Below, piece after piece: positions 1-5,508 of a stretch of 7,934 nt of DNA. Both the position numbers and the translations under genes were made by a program. The stretch covers positions 3,455-11,388 of the forward strand of contig QHOF01000133.1 of assembly GCA_003219335.1 (NCBI GenBank). Reading direction: 5' to 3'. Within the stretch, counting starts at the first letter, position 1; every line of letters starts with the position of its first letter. Under the pieces are notes generated by a model. The model did not search any database and was not told where the DNA came from. It saw only the letters and a list, made by a program, of their open reading frames with translations. The stretch comes from Verrucomicrobiota bacterium (GTDB taxonomy: Bacteria; Verrucomicrobiota; Verrucomicrobiia; Chthoniobacterales; UBA10450).

Positions 1-126
1 GTTGTCCAAATTGCCGTCAGGAGTTTCCGCGAGTCCGCCGGGTGCGTCGCGCTGTTGCATGCCTCGCCTGCTGCCGCAAACATAACGGCGGCAACTTTGA
101 TCCGCGGTTTCGGTTGCGGCGCGTCA
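1..126. other. No recognised gene; possible edge ORF
   Basis: This stretch lies downstream of prfB and reaches the window edge. Nothing here is recognisable. On the minus strand two frames stay open to the edge. One starts at an ATG whose first base is 58 and begins MQQRDAPGGLAETPDG. The other starts at an ATG near position 84 and begins MFAAAGEACNSATHPA. Either could be the start of a gene mostly outside the window, but both fragments are too short to judge. A weak hairpin, with arms TGCCGC and GCGGCA, sits around 74-95. The sequence to the left of the window would settle this. Confidence 0.2.
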
Positions 127-178
127 GGTAGGGCCGGCGCGCTGCGCCGGCCGGACGCCGCAGCGCGGCGTCCCTACC
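127..178. repeat. REP-like inverted pair (BIME-like) after prfB
   Basis: Two GTAG-headed palindromes face each other. On the plus strand, head GGTAG (127-131) is followed by a hairpin at 132-152. On the minus strand, head GGTAG (178-174) is followed by a hairpin at 173-153. Each hairpin is 21 nt, with a perfect 9-bp stem and a 3-nt loop (GCT or AGC). The heads pair with each other (127-131 with 174-178), so the whole element can fold into a three-way junction with no unpaired junction base. Read in the same sense, the two units match at 17 of 21 hairpin positions. The four differences form two compensatory base pairs. A GTAG or GGAG head next to a palindrome is the known hallmark of REP sequences mobilised by RAYT transposases. 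That such an enzyme acts here is inference. The element abuts the prfB stop codon and could act as a terminator or a 3'-end mRNA stabiliser. Confidence 0.8.
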
Positions 179-1322
179 CTAAGCGTCGCTCTCGGTCCCC
201 TCGCCTTTCCCAGCTTTCTCCCTGCGCAATTTCGCCTGGATGAACGGGTCGATATTCCCGTCCATCACATCCTGCACATTGCTGGTCTCCGCGCCGGTCC
301 GGTGATCTTTCACCATTTGATACGGCTGAAACACGTAGGAGCGAATTTGATTTCCCCACGCGATCTCGCCTTTCTCCCCATATTGCCGCTCCATCTCGGC
401 GCGTTTTTTGTCTTCTTCGAGCTGATAGAGTTTCGCTTTCAACATTTTCATCGCGAGCTCGCGATTGCGCCCTTGGCTGCGCTCGGCCTGGCAGGCGACC
501 ACAATTCCGCTGGGCTTATGCAAAATGCGCACCGCGGTTTCGACCTTGTTGACGTTCTGCCCGCCTTTGCCGCCGCTGCGGAAGGTATCGATCTCCAGGT
601 CGGCCGGATTAATTTCAATCGGCGCGGTATCGGCAATTTCAGGAACCACATCGACACTGGCGAAGGAAGTGTGCCGCCGCTTGTTTGCATCGAAGGGCGA
701 AATGCGCACGAGCCGGTGAACACCGCGCTCGGTCTGCAGATGTCCATACGCGTATTCGCCGGTCACGAGCAGTGTTACCGATTTAATACCGACTTCTTCG
801 CCTTGTTGAATGTCCACGGTCTGAGATTTCAAACCGCTTCGCTCGATCCAACGCTGGTACATCCGCAGCAACATGTCAGCCCAATCGCATGACTCCGTCC
901 CGCCCGCGCCGGAGTGAATGGTGAGAAAGGCATTGGCTCGATCGTTCTCACCGGAAAAAAACTGGCGCAACTCGAATTCCTCCAGCTTATGAACGAGGCG
1001 GTCGTGTTCGGTCGCGACTTCCTTCTCTGCATGCGCGCGACCCGCCGGGTCGCTTTCTTCCGCAGCCAGCTGCTGCAAGGCGCTAAAATCCTCGATCTCG
1101 CGTTCCAGCTCTTGGAACGGATTGATCAGCGAGCGTAACCGGGAGACTTCCTCGACATCGGCCTGGGCGCGCTCCCGGTTCGACCAGAAATCGGCCGCGG
1201 CCATGCGCCCTTCGATTGCGGCTAAATTTTTCTGGAGCTTTTCGACGTCAAAGAAACCTCCGCAGCTCGCGGACGCGCGATCTCAAATCCTCGGCATCTG
1301 GCATGGAGATTTCTGTTGGCAT
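179..1322 (-). CDS. prfB: Peptide chain release factor 2, with programmed +1 frameshift
   Basis: RF2 recognises UGA and UAA stop codons in the ribosomal A site and triggers hydrolysis of peptidyl-tRNA. The sequence holds the SPF stop-recognition tripeptide (about residues 208-210), the catalytic GGQ (about 253-255, in SGGKGGQNVNK) and the family segment RRHTSFASVDV. The gene is split by an in-frame TGA at 1248-1250. The first 24 codons, from ATG 1322, end ...LRRFL. A +1 slip on CTT then gives DVEKLQKNL...DFWSNRERAQ. Spacing from the slip site to the conserved Trp (22 residues) equals that in E. coli RF2 as I recall it. The full product is about 380 aa, against 365 in E. coli. A second in-frame ATG at 1304 would give 374 aa. 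Neither has a clear SD. I chose 1322 because 24 pre-shift codons is the usual number, and a TGA lies in frame just upstream. An ATG at 1204 is internal and would lose 39 residues. The stop TAG (181-179) runs straight into the REP pair. The gene lies downstream of the FtsB-like gene. Confidence 0.95.
1247..1262 (-). promoter_or_regulatory. prfB programmed +1 frameshift site
   Basis: Reading the minus strand from 1262, the sequence is CGGAGGTTTCTTTGAC. GGAGG at 1261-1257 is an internal Shine-Dalgarno-like stimulator. After a 3-nt spacer comes CTT (1253-1251), the slip codon, then TGA (1250-1248) followed by C (1247). This has the same layout as the E. coli site, where an SD-like AGGGGG precedes UAU CUU UGA C. 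By the known mechanism, low RF2 lets the ribosome pause at UGA and slip forward one base to read GAC, which completes RF2. High RF2 terminates instead, giving negative autoregulation. The sequence before the TGA and the +1 frame after it are both RF2-like, so this is not a sequencing error. Confidence 0.93.
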
Positions 1323-1356
1323 GAGGAAATGTACTTGAATTCACGGCGAATCGCAA
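1323..1356 (-). promoter_or_regulatory. Weak candidate promoter for prfB
   Basis: On the minus strand, TTGCGA (1356-1351) and TACATT (1333-1328) are 17 nt apart, each matching 4 of 6 sigma-70 consensus bases. The predicted transcript would begin close to the ATG at 1322. This would mean either a leaderless start or use of the ATG at 1304. The match is modest, and prfB may instead be transcribed from the FtsB-like gene upstream. Confidence 0.2.
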
Positions 1357-1380
1357 AGGCACAAACGCGGGCGTAGTTGG

Positions 1381-1403
1381 GGTAGCGCACGCGTCTCGCG
1401 TGC
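1381..1403 (+). repeat. GTAG-headed REP-like palindrome, plus-strand copy
   Basis: Head GGTAG (1381-1385) and one C are followed by a hairpin with arms GCACGCG (1387-1393) and CGCGTGC (1397-1403) around loop TCT. Bases 1381-1402 recur exactly, inverted, at 1507-1528. This copy lies about 60 bp upstream of the prfB start. A second, alternative hairpin uses CGTGCT (1399-1404) and AGCACG (1409-1414). Confidence 0.75.
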
Positions 1404-1482
1404 TGGCGAGCACGTCCTCGCGATCGCGAACTTTCCCTTGCGTCGCTCACCTTCCATGGCTGCGGAAACCAAAGGAAAGATT
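1404..1482. repeat. Spacer between inverted REPs, itself palindromic
   Basis: No gene is seen here. CTTTCCCTT (1431-1439) and AAAGGAAAG (1471-1479) pair at 8 of 9 positions, nesting inside the outer 22-bp arms. A perfect 12-bp palindrome, TCGCGATCGCGA, lies at 1418-1429. The whole 1381-1528 block could thus fold as one long stem-loop. A MITE-like or BIME-like unit is possible, but no clear target-site duplication flanks it. Confidence 0.5.
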
Positions 1483-1507
1483 GTTTCGGCGCGACGCCGA
1501 AACCTAC
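1483..1507 (-). repeat. GTAG-headed REP-like palindrome, second sequence type
   Basis: On the minus strand, GTAG (1507-1504) leads a perfect hairpin with arms GTTTCGGCG (1503-1495) and CGCCGAAAC (1491-1483) around loop TCG. It has the same 9-bp stem and 3-nt loop as the units after prfB, but a different sequence. It shares base 1507 with the next unit, so the two GTAG palindromes stand in tandem on the same strand. Confidence 0.75.
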
Positions 1508-1528
1508 ACGCGAGACGCGTGCGCTACC
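1507..1528 (-). repeat. GTAG-headed REP-like palindrome at the FtsB-like stop codon
   Basis: This is an exact inverted copy of 1381-1402. On the minus strand the head is GGTAG (1528-1524), then C, then hairpin arms at 1522-1516 and 1512-1507 around loop TCT. The head follows the FtsB-like TAG stop (1531-1529) with no spacer, so a stem-loop forms directly at the 3' end of that coding region. The same stop-plus-head sequence, TAGGGTAG, is found at the end of prfB. Confidence 0.8.
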
Positions 1529-1915
1529 CTACTTGCGCGCGGAATCGCTCGACGCCGGTTTGGCGCGCGCCGGCTCGAGGCGAAAAATTGTTTCGCCGTC
1601 CTTCATCAGATCAAGGCGATCACGCGCAATCGTTTCCAGATAAGTCACGTCCGTCTTGAGCACGTTGACCTCGCGGGTCTGCCGCGCGAGCAAATTTTGC
1701 TGTTCGCTCACCTGCTGTTGCAGATTATCGATCTCCGCGCGGCTCCTCATCAGTTTTTTGTACGGCGGAACAAACAAACTCACGATCACAAGCCAGATCG
1801 CAATCACGAGCAGGACGAGAAGAATCCGGTTCAGTCGCTGCCAGATGCTGACTTCGCGACGGGCGCGGAAATCGCCGTAAGGGTGATCCACTTTGCCCAT
1901 TGTAGCGCCATACAT
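1529..1915 (-). CDS. Septum formation initiator family protein (FtsB/DivIC-like)
   Basis: This is probably a divisome protein. FtsB/DivIC proteins are small bitopic membrane proteins that pair with FtsL through a coiled coil and link to FtsQ/DivIB to control septal wall synthesis. From ATG 1915 the product is 128 aa: a short cytoplasmic N-terminus, one membrane segment (about 30-49, rich in I, L and V), then a heptad-rich coiled coil (about 55-92, ...EIDNLQQQVSEQQNLLARQ). It ends with the family signature YLETIARDRLDLMKDGETI (92-110), matching the usual E..AR..L.....GE..Y pattern. ATG 1900 is an alternative start (123 aa). I prefer 1915 because GGTG lies 8 nt upstream. The frame is open up to 2083, but that extension lacks family features. 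The stop codon is fused to a REP palindrome. prfB follows on the same strand, with the repeats between. The architecture cannot separate FtsB from FtsL or DivIC, so no symbol is given. Confidence 0.82.
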   Translation of the reverse strand: MYGATMGKVDHPYGDFRARREVSIWQRLNRILLVLLVIAIWLVIVSLFVPPYKKLMRSRAEIDNLQQQVSEQQNLLARQTREVNVLKTDVTYLETIARDRLDLMKDGETIFRLEPARAKPASSDSARK

Positions 1916-2052
1916 GACTTTGTCACCAAGTTCTTCTTCGATTCGCAACAGCCTTATTGCATTTGGCGATTCGGTCGAGCACGGGCGGATGGGGAGAGTT
2001 TTGCTAGACGACGCAAACCATGCTTTCGCGAACTGTGCCTCAGAGATTCCCG

Positions 2053-2080
2053 TTGGCAATTTGGCGTAGGCACGCATAAT
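2053..2080 (+). promoter_or_regulatory. Candidate sigma-70 promoter, nearly leaderless
   Basis: TTGGCA (2053-2058) and CATAAT (2075-2080) each match 5 of 6 consensus bases and are 16 nt apart. The expected transcription start (about 2086-2088) falls right at the ATG at 2089, and no Shine-Dalgarno sequence lies upstream. The mRNA would be leaderless, or translation would start at TTG 2098. The rest of the 1916-2088 divergent region shows no other clear signal. The minus-strand promoter of the FtsB-like gene was not found. Confidence 0.4.
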
Positions 2081-2088
2081 CATGAGCG

Positions 2089-2897
2089 ATGATTCGTTTG
2101 GCTAAACTGTGCCTGCTTGCATTGGCGGCGGGCGTTTGGGCAGCCACCGCCGCCACGGACACTGCGCGTCTCCCAGCCGCTCAACTGCAAAAAGCCGTCA
2201 GAAGTGATTCGATCAGCATCCCGACGCCGGGCGAACTTTTCGCCGCGCTTGAAAAGCCGGGGAAAACAAACTGGTCGGCCCAGTATCGCGAGCCGATACC
2301 GATGACGTACCGCAACCGAGCGCAGATCGCGCTGAACCTGGGCGGTTTGGTTGCCGACGGCTTTATCGCCGTCGAAGCAAAGGACAGTCAGCAGGTCAAA
2401 AACATCGGGTCGGACATCATCAAGCTCGCAAAAGCGCTCGGAGTCAGCGAGAAGCTGCTTAGCCGAGCATTAACGAATTTGCGGAGAACAACGAGTGGGA
2501 CACGCTACAGGAAGAACTGGAAGCGACGCAAAACGAAGTCAAATCCTCAATGCAATCGCATGCCGACCAGGACCTCGTAATTCTGGTGACCCTCGGCGGC
2601 TGGATTCGCGGTACCCAGGTGGTCACCGGAGCGATCATGCAGGACTACGATGAACGCAGCGCGAAAGTTCTGCGGCAACCGGCGCTCGTTCGCTTCATGC
2701 AGTCTAAAATTGATGCAATCTCACCGGAGTTGCGCGGGGAACCTCTGGTGAAAGATGTGAGCGAGCAGCTTGGCGAAATCCAGAAGCTGGTTTCTTTTCC
2801 ACCGGGCAGGGCGCCCACTGTCGATGAAGTCCGGAAAGTCAACGAAGCCGTTGACAAGGTGATGACGGAAATAGAGAGCAAAGAACTGCCCAAGTGA
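2089..2897 (+). pseudogene. Exported protein of unknown function, split by a frameshift
   Basis: I do not recognise the family. The frame starting at 2089 has a clear signal peptide (MIRLAKLCLLALAAGVWA..., likely cut after about residue 22) and a soluble region running to ...LGVSEKLLSR. Past about 2461-2475 this frame becomes basic and unlike protein (RRTTSGTRYRKNWKRRK). The frame one base earlier instead reads INEFAENNEWDTLQEELEA and continues sensibly to TGA 2897. A TAG at 2460-2462 closes that second frame on its left, so the shift must lie just after it. Restoring one base, for example CGA-AGC at 2464-2467, gives one 269-residue helical protein. The ATG at 2550 is therefore not a real start. 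No slippery heptamer is present, so a real 1-nt deletion or a sequencing/assembly error is likelier than programmed shifting. The TGA overlaps the GTG of the next gene, which suggests one operon. Confidence 0.75.
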
Positions 2898-3328
2898 AAC
2901 GCCGTCTGCCGATTTTTATCTCGCTCTTTACGCTGGGGATGAGCATCGGCGTGCGCGCCGAGACCGATACCGAGGTGCGCGCGCGCAAAGAAGCGCTTGA
3001 GGTTGCTGGAGCATTTTCAAACGATGGTTTTAAGGTCCGAGACGGACATTGGTGCGGGATGCTCATGCCGCACGAGCATGCGCTGGTGGCGGTGAATCTC
3101 TACGCCGGAAACCACTACTGGTTCTCTGCCGCAGCCGCGGAACCGGTGAAAAAGATTGCCGTGAGCGTGTATGATGAGACCGGCAAACAGGTGCCTACCG
3201 AAAGCTACAATAACGGGGAAAAAGCGGCGGCCGGGTTTTCGGTCGCGAATAGTGGTCAGTACTACGTTTCGGTCGATCTGGTCGAAGGCGAGCAAGGCAG
3301 CTTCTGTCTTGTCTATTCTTACAAGTGA
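2894..3328 (+). CDS. Small secreted beta-rich protein, function unknown
   Basis: The product is 144 aa, starting at a GTG (2894) that overlaps the previous gene's TGA as GTGA, so translation is probably coupled. A signal peptide is clear: KRR, a hydrophobic core of about residues 6-20, and cleavage after VRA (22). The mature part is about 122 aa. After a short charged helix, residues 60-144 look like a beta-sandwich with alternating hydrophobic strands (VAVNLYAGNHYWFSA, KKIAVSVYDETGKQV, GQYYVSVDLVEGE, SFCLVYSY). The strand pattern recalls bacterial pre-peptidase C-terminal (PPC-like) domains. That likeness is by eye only. Cysteines at 54 and 138 could form a disulfide in the periplasm. I do not recognise the gene, and its partner, the frameshifted exported protein, gives no further clue. 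Confidence 0.75.
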   Translation: MKRRLPIFISLFTLGMSIGVRAETDTEVRARKEALEVAGAFSNDGFKVRDGHWCGMLMPHEHALVAVNLYAGNHYWFSAAAAEPVKKIAVSVYDETGKQVPTESYNNGEKAAAGFSVANSGQYYVSVDLVEGEQGSFCLVYSYK

Positions 3329-3387
3329 ACTTCGAGTTCGCGATGATCTCGGTCCACGTTCAAGTATTCAGCATTTCAGAGTAAGCG

Positions 3388-3663
3388 ATGGTTTCGCTCC
3401 AGGTTCTATATGAAGGCAATGTGCAAGGCGTCGGGTTCCGCTGGTCGGTGCGCGACGCAGCCAAAGGCTTCGACGTAACCGGGTGGGTCCGTAACCTGCG
3501 CGACGGCCGCGTGGAACTTCAGGTCACGGGAGAGGAAAATGAGGTGCGCGCATTCCTCGATCGAATCGCGCAAGGCGAACTCCACTCACTGATTTACAAG
3601 CAAACCGAAAATAAATTGGAGAAGCTGGTCAGTGCGCGCGGCTTTGAGATTCGCCATGACTAA
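3388..3663 (+). CDS. acyP: Acylphosphatase
   Basis: This cytosolic enzyme hydrolyses carboxyl-phosphate bonds, such as those of acetyl phosphate and 1,3-bisphosphoglycerate. At 91 aa it is typical of the family (about 90-100). The N-terminal signature GNVQGVGFRWSV (10-21) holds the phosphate-binding loop and catalytic Arg18. GWVRNLRDGRVEL (32-44) holds catalytic Asn36. Arg23 and Asn41 of the animal enzymes show the same 18-residue spacing. The C-terminus GFEIRHD matches the usual final strand. A 59-bp gap with nothing notable separates it from the secreted-protein gene. The end overlaps the ABC ATPase start by 8 nt, so it probably heads this operon. A functional link to the transporter is not known to me and may be only shared transcription. 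The SD is weak (CAGAG about 12 nt upstream). Confidence 0.93.
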   Translation: MVSLQVLYEGNVQGVGFRWSVRDAAKGFDVTGWVRNLRDGRVELQVTGEENEVRAFLDRIAQGELHSLIYKQTENKLEKLVSARGFEIRHD

Positions 3664-4546
3664 CTCGGCGGTCGCTGTTCACGGATTAACTAAAATTTTT
3701 CACGTTCCGTTTCATCCCACTCGCGAGGTTGTCGCGGTGAAGGACCTTAACCTTCGCATCGAACCGGGCGAGGTGTACGGGCTGCTCGGGCCGAATGGCT
3801 CCGGTAAAAGTACAACCCTGAAAATTATTCTCGGCCTAGTATCGCCAACGCGCGGCCGCACGGAAATTTTTGGGCGTGATAGTCGTCTGGTAGAAAGCCG
3901 GGAAGCAGTCGGTTTCCTGCCGGAGAATCCATACTTCCAAAAATTTCTCACGGGCGAAGAAACGCTGCGTTTTTTTGGGCGGCTTTGCGGACTCAGAGGC
4001 GCAAAACTAAGGACTCGCGTCAACGAATTGCTCGACCTCGTGCGGTTACGCAAAGCGCGCCACCGCCGGCTGGGCACTTATTCGAAAGGGATGTTGCAAC
4101 GCATCGGCCTTGCTCAAGCATTGATTCATGATCCCAGGCTGGTGGTGCTGGACGAACCGACTACCGGCGTCGATCCGGCAGGCTCGCGTGAGATTCGCGA
4201 TTTGATTCTCGATTTGAAGCGTCGCGGAATCACGGTGCTGCTTTCCTCGCATCTGCTCGCGCAAGCCCAGGAAATTTGCGATCGGGTCGGCATTCTCGCC
4301 GATGGCGTGCTGGTGCGCGAAGGGCATTTGCAGGAACTGATCGCGATCGAAAATCAAACCGAACTTGTCATTGCCGATGCTTCCGATGAACTCGTCAACG
4401 AGATCGAATCGCTCGTTAACCGCTCAAGCGCGAAACTGATTGAGCGGCGCAGATCGACGACCACATTGGAGAGATTGTTCCTCGAGGCGACAAAAAATGA
4501 TGAAGCTCGAATATCGAATGACGAAGGAATGACAAAGCAGAAATGA
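3656..4546 (+). CDS. ABC transporter ATP-binding protein (ABC-2 exporter type)
   Basis: This is the nucleotide-binding subunit that powers the membrane protein encoded next. It has 296 aa from ATG 3656. Walker A is GPNGSGKST (45-53). The Q-loop region reads VGFLPENPYF (85-94), with Glu where many families have Gln, as is common in the ABC-2 exporter group. The signature is YSKGMLQR (142-149), replacing LSGGQ. Walker B is LVVLDEP (162-168), the D-loop GVDP (171-174) and the switch His199 (SSH). An accessory region follows (about 225-280). The last ~16 residues (NDEARISNDEGMTKQK) come from a repeat tract and are probably not part of the fold. A GTG at 3632 in the same frame could add 8 residues. 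I prefer 3656 because the family's first strand starts within a few residues. The gene overlaps acyP by 8 nt and the permease by ATGA. Substrate unknown. Confidence 0.93.
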   Translation: MTNSAVAVHGLTKIFHVPFHPTREVVAVKDLNLRIEPGEVYGLLGPNGSGKSTTLKIILGLVSPTRGRTEIFGRDSRLVESREAVGFLPENPYFQKFLTGEETLRFFGRLCGLRGAKLRTRVNELLDLVRLRKARHRRLGTYSKGMLQRIGLAQALIHDPRLVVLDEPTTGVDPAGSREIRDLILDLKRRGITVLLSSHLLAQAQEICDRVGILADGVLVREGHLQELIAIENQTELVIADASDELVNEIESLVNRSSAKLIERRRSTTTLERLFLEATKNDEARISNDEGMTKQK

Positions 4547-4625
4547 CGAAGAACCAAAACGCTTCAGCGCTTCAACGCTCCGCAGGCCGCCATAGCCTTG
4601 GCGAAGGCGGTAACGCTTCAACGTA
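4495..4625. repeat. Composite short-repeat tract across the ATPase/permease junction
   Basis: Two repeat types lie side by side. From about 4495 to 4556 there are loose copies of AATGACGAA (AATGATGAA, AATGACGAA, AATGACAAA, AATGACGAA). From 4558 to 4625, CGCTTCAACG at 4568-4577 recurs at 4614-4623, with a near copy (CGCTTCAGCG) at 4560-4569. These enclose a palindromic core: CCGCC (4587-4591) pairs with GGCGG (4606-4610), and GCCTT (4595-4599) pairs with AAGGC (4604-4608). I recall similar tracts, usually intergenic, in soil Verrucomicrobiota genomes, but cannot check that here. Here the tract is translated: it supplies the ATPase C-terminus, the overlapping ATGA and about 27 N-terminal residues of the permease. 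Confidence 0.6.
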
Positions 4626-5508
4626 CGCGAAGCGATATCGCCCCTTTTCTCTCTCGCGGATTCGCGCCATCACCACCAATACGCTCACCGAGTTGACGCG
4701 GCTGAAGGTTTTTTATGTCCTGCTGGTCTTCGCACTGATTTTGATCGGCAGCTCCATTTTCATGGCACAGTTCTCTTTTCAGCAGGAATTTCAAATCCTG
4801 AAGGACGTTTCCCTCGGCGCGATTTCGCTTTTTACGTCGCTGCTGGCGATCGTTGGCACTGCGCGGCTGCTTCCACAGGACATGGAAGACCGCACGGTTT
4901 ACACCATTCTGGCCAAGCCGGTGCCGCGCTTCGAATATGTGGTGGGAAAGATTGCGGGGGTTCTTCTGTTGCTGGCCATCAGTACCGTCGTCATGTGCGC
5001 AGCGTTTGTGCTCGTGCTGTACGGGCGGGAACAAGTCGTGATGCATGCCACGGCGAAGCAGATGCACAGCGCGCCGCCGGGCCAGGTCGCTGATGCGCTG
5101 CGCGCCGTCCAATCTTCCGCGTTCAATATCGATATCCTCCCGGGAATTCTGATCATTTACCTGAAAGCATGCCTGCTCGCGGCACTCACCCTTTTTGTTT
5201 CCACGTTCGCCACCTCGAACATTTTCACCATCGTGGTCATGGCGTTCATTTATTTTATCGGGCATTTGCAAGCGACTGCCCGCGAGTATTGGCTCCAGGG
5301 ACACAGCAGCGGCCCGATTACCCGCGTGTTCCTCGCGGTGGTCGCACTGCTGTTTCCCGACTTGCAGGCGTTCAACCTGGTGGACGATATCGTGGCCGGC
5401 ACGACTATCTCGCTCGCGCTCTTTGCCAAGACCGCCGTGCTCGGGATTTTTTACACCACCATCTACACGCTGTTGGCTGCTTTCATGTTTTACGGGAAGG
5501 AATTATGA
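4543..5508 (+). CDS. ABC-2 type transporter permease
   Basis: This is the membrane subunit that should pair with the ATPase encoded just upstream. The product is 321 aa. About six membrane segments are visible: 56-74, 91-109, 138-160, 199-222, 227-242 and 290-316, with a further hydrophobic stretch at 262-272. After the second segment comes LPQDMEDRTVYTILAKPVPR (110-129), the charged loop typical of ABC-2 permeases (a variant of E...T...LL.kP..R), followed by the conserved GK. A large extracytoplasmic loop lies at about 161-198. Residues 1 to about 30 (SALQRSAGRHSLGEGGNAST) are low-complexity and repeat-derived. Family-like sequence begins near RIRAITTNTLTEL (39-51). The start ATG 4543 overlaps the ATPase stop as ATGA, and the end overlaps the next start the same way. 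It lacks the transpeptidase or protease domains of known exporters, so the substrate is not inferable. Confidence 0.88.
   Translation: MTKNQNASALQRSAGRHSLGEGGNASTYAKRYRPFSLSRIRAITTNTLTELTRLKVFYVLLVFALILIGSSIFMAQFSFQQEFQILKDVSLGAISLFTSLLAIVGTARLLPQDMEDRTVYTILAKPVPRFEYVVGKIAGVLLLLAISTVVMCAAFVLVLYGREQVVMHATAKQMHSAPPGQVADALRAVQSSAFNIDILPGILIIYLKACLLAALTLFVSTFATSNIFTIVVMAFIYFIGHLQATAREYWLQGHSSGPITRVFLAVVALLFPDLQAFNLVDDIVAGTTISLALFAKTAVLGIFYTTIYTLLAAFMFYGKEL

Noticed and set aside
55..243. Plus-strand open frame of 62 codons through the REP pair
   Set aside because: It crosses the palindromes and the prfB 3' end, giving an Arg/Ala/Pro-rich peptide with no features.
302..892. Plus-strand open frame of 196 codons opposite prfB
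   Set aside because: It is antisense to the highly conserved RF2 catalytic region, has no recognisable motifs, and is explained by GC-rich codon bias of the real gene.
1418..1429. TCGCGATCGCGA palindrome containing GCGATCGC
   Set aside because: The core equals the cyanobacterial HIP1 octamer, but one occurrence in a GC-rich palindromic spacer is not evidence of that element or of cyanobacterial origin.
1916..2083. N-terminal extension of the FtsB-like protein to 2083
   Set aside because: FtsB/DivIC proteins are about 100-130 aa with a short cytoplasmic N-terminus. The extension has no family features, though its last residues (RIEEELGDKV) look somewhat protein-like.
2455..2480. Programmed -1 frameshift in the exported-protein gene
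   Set aside because: No X XXY YYZ slippery heptamer and no strong downstream structure were seen. A simple 1-nt deletion or sequence error explains it.
3632..3655. GTG start for the ABC ATPase at 3632
   Set aside because: It would add only eight residues, encoded inside acyP. ATG 3656 places the first strand at the usual distance. Not excluded, since GGAG lies 10 nt before the GTG.
4618..5304. Minus-strand open frame of 228 codons opposite the permease
   Set aside because: Its composition is rich in R, Q, H and N with no hydrophobic core. It is the antisense shadow of a membrane protein gene.
5169..5504. Upstream extension of the TPR-like gene inside the permease
   Set aside because: The extension lies wholly within the permease in another frame and is rich in H, R and P. 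ATG 5505 has a good SD and an ATGA overlap.
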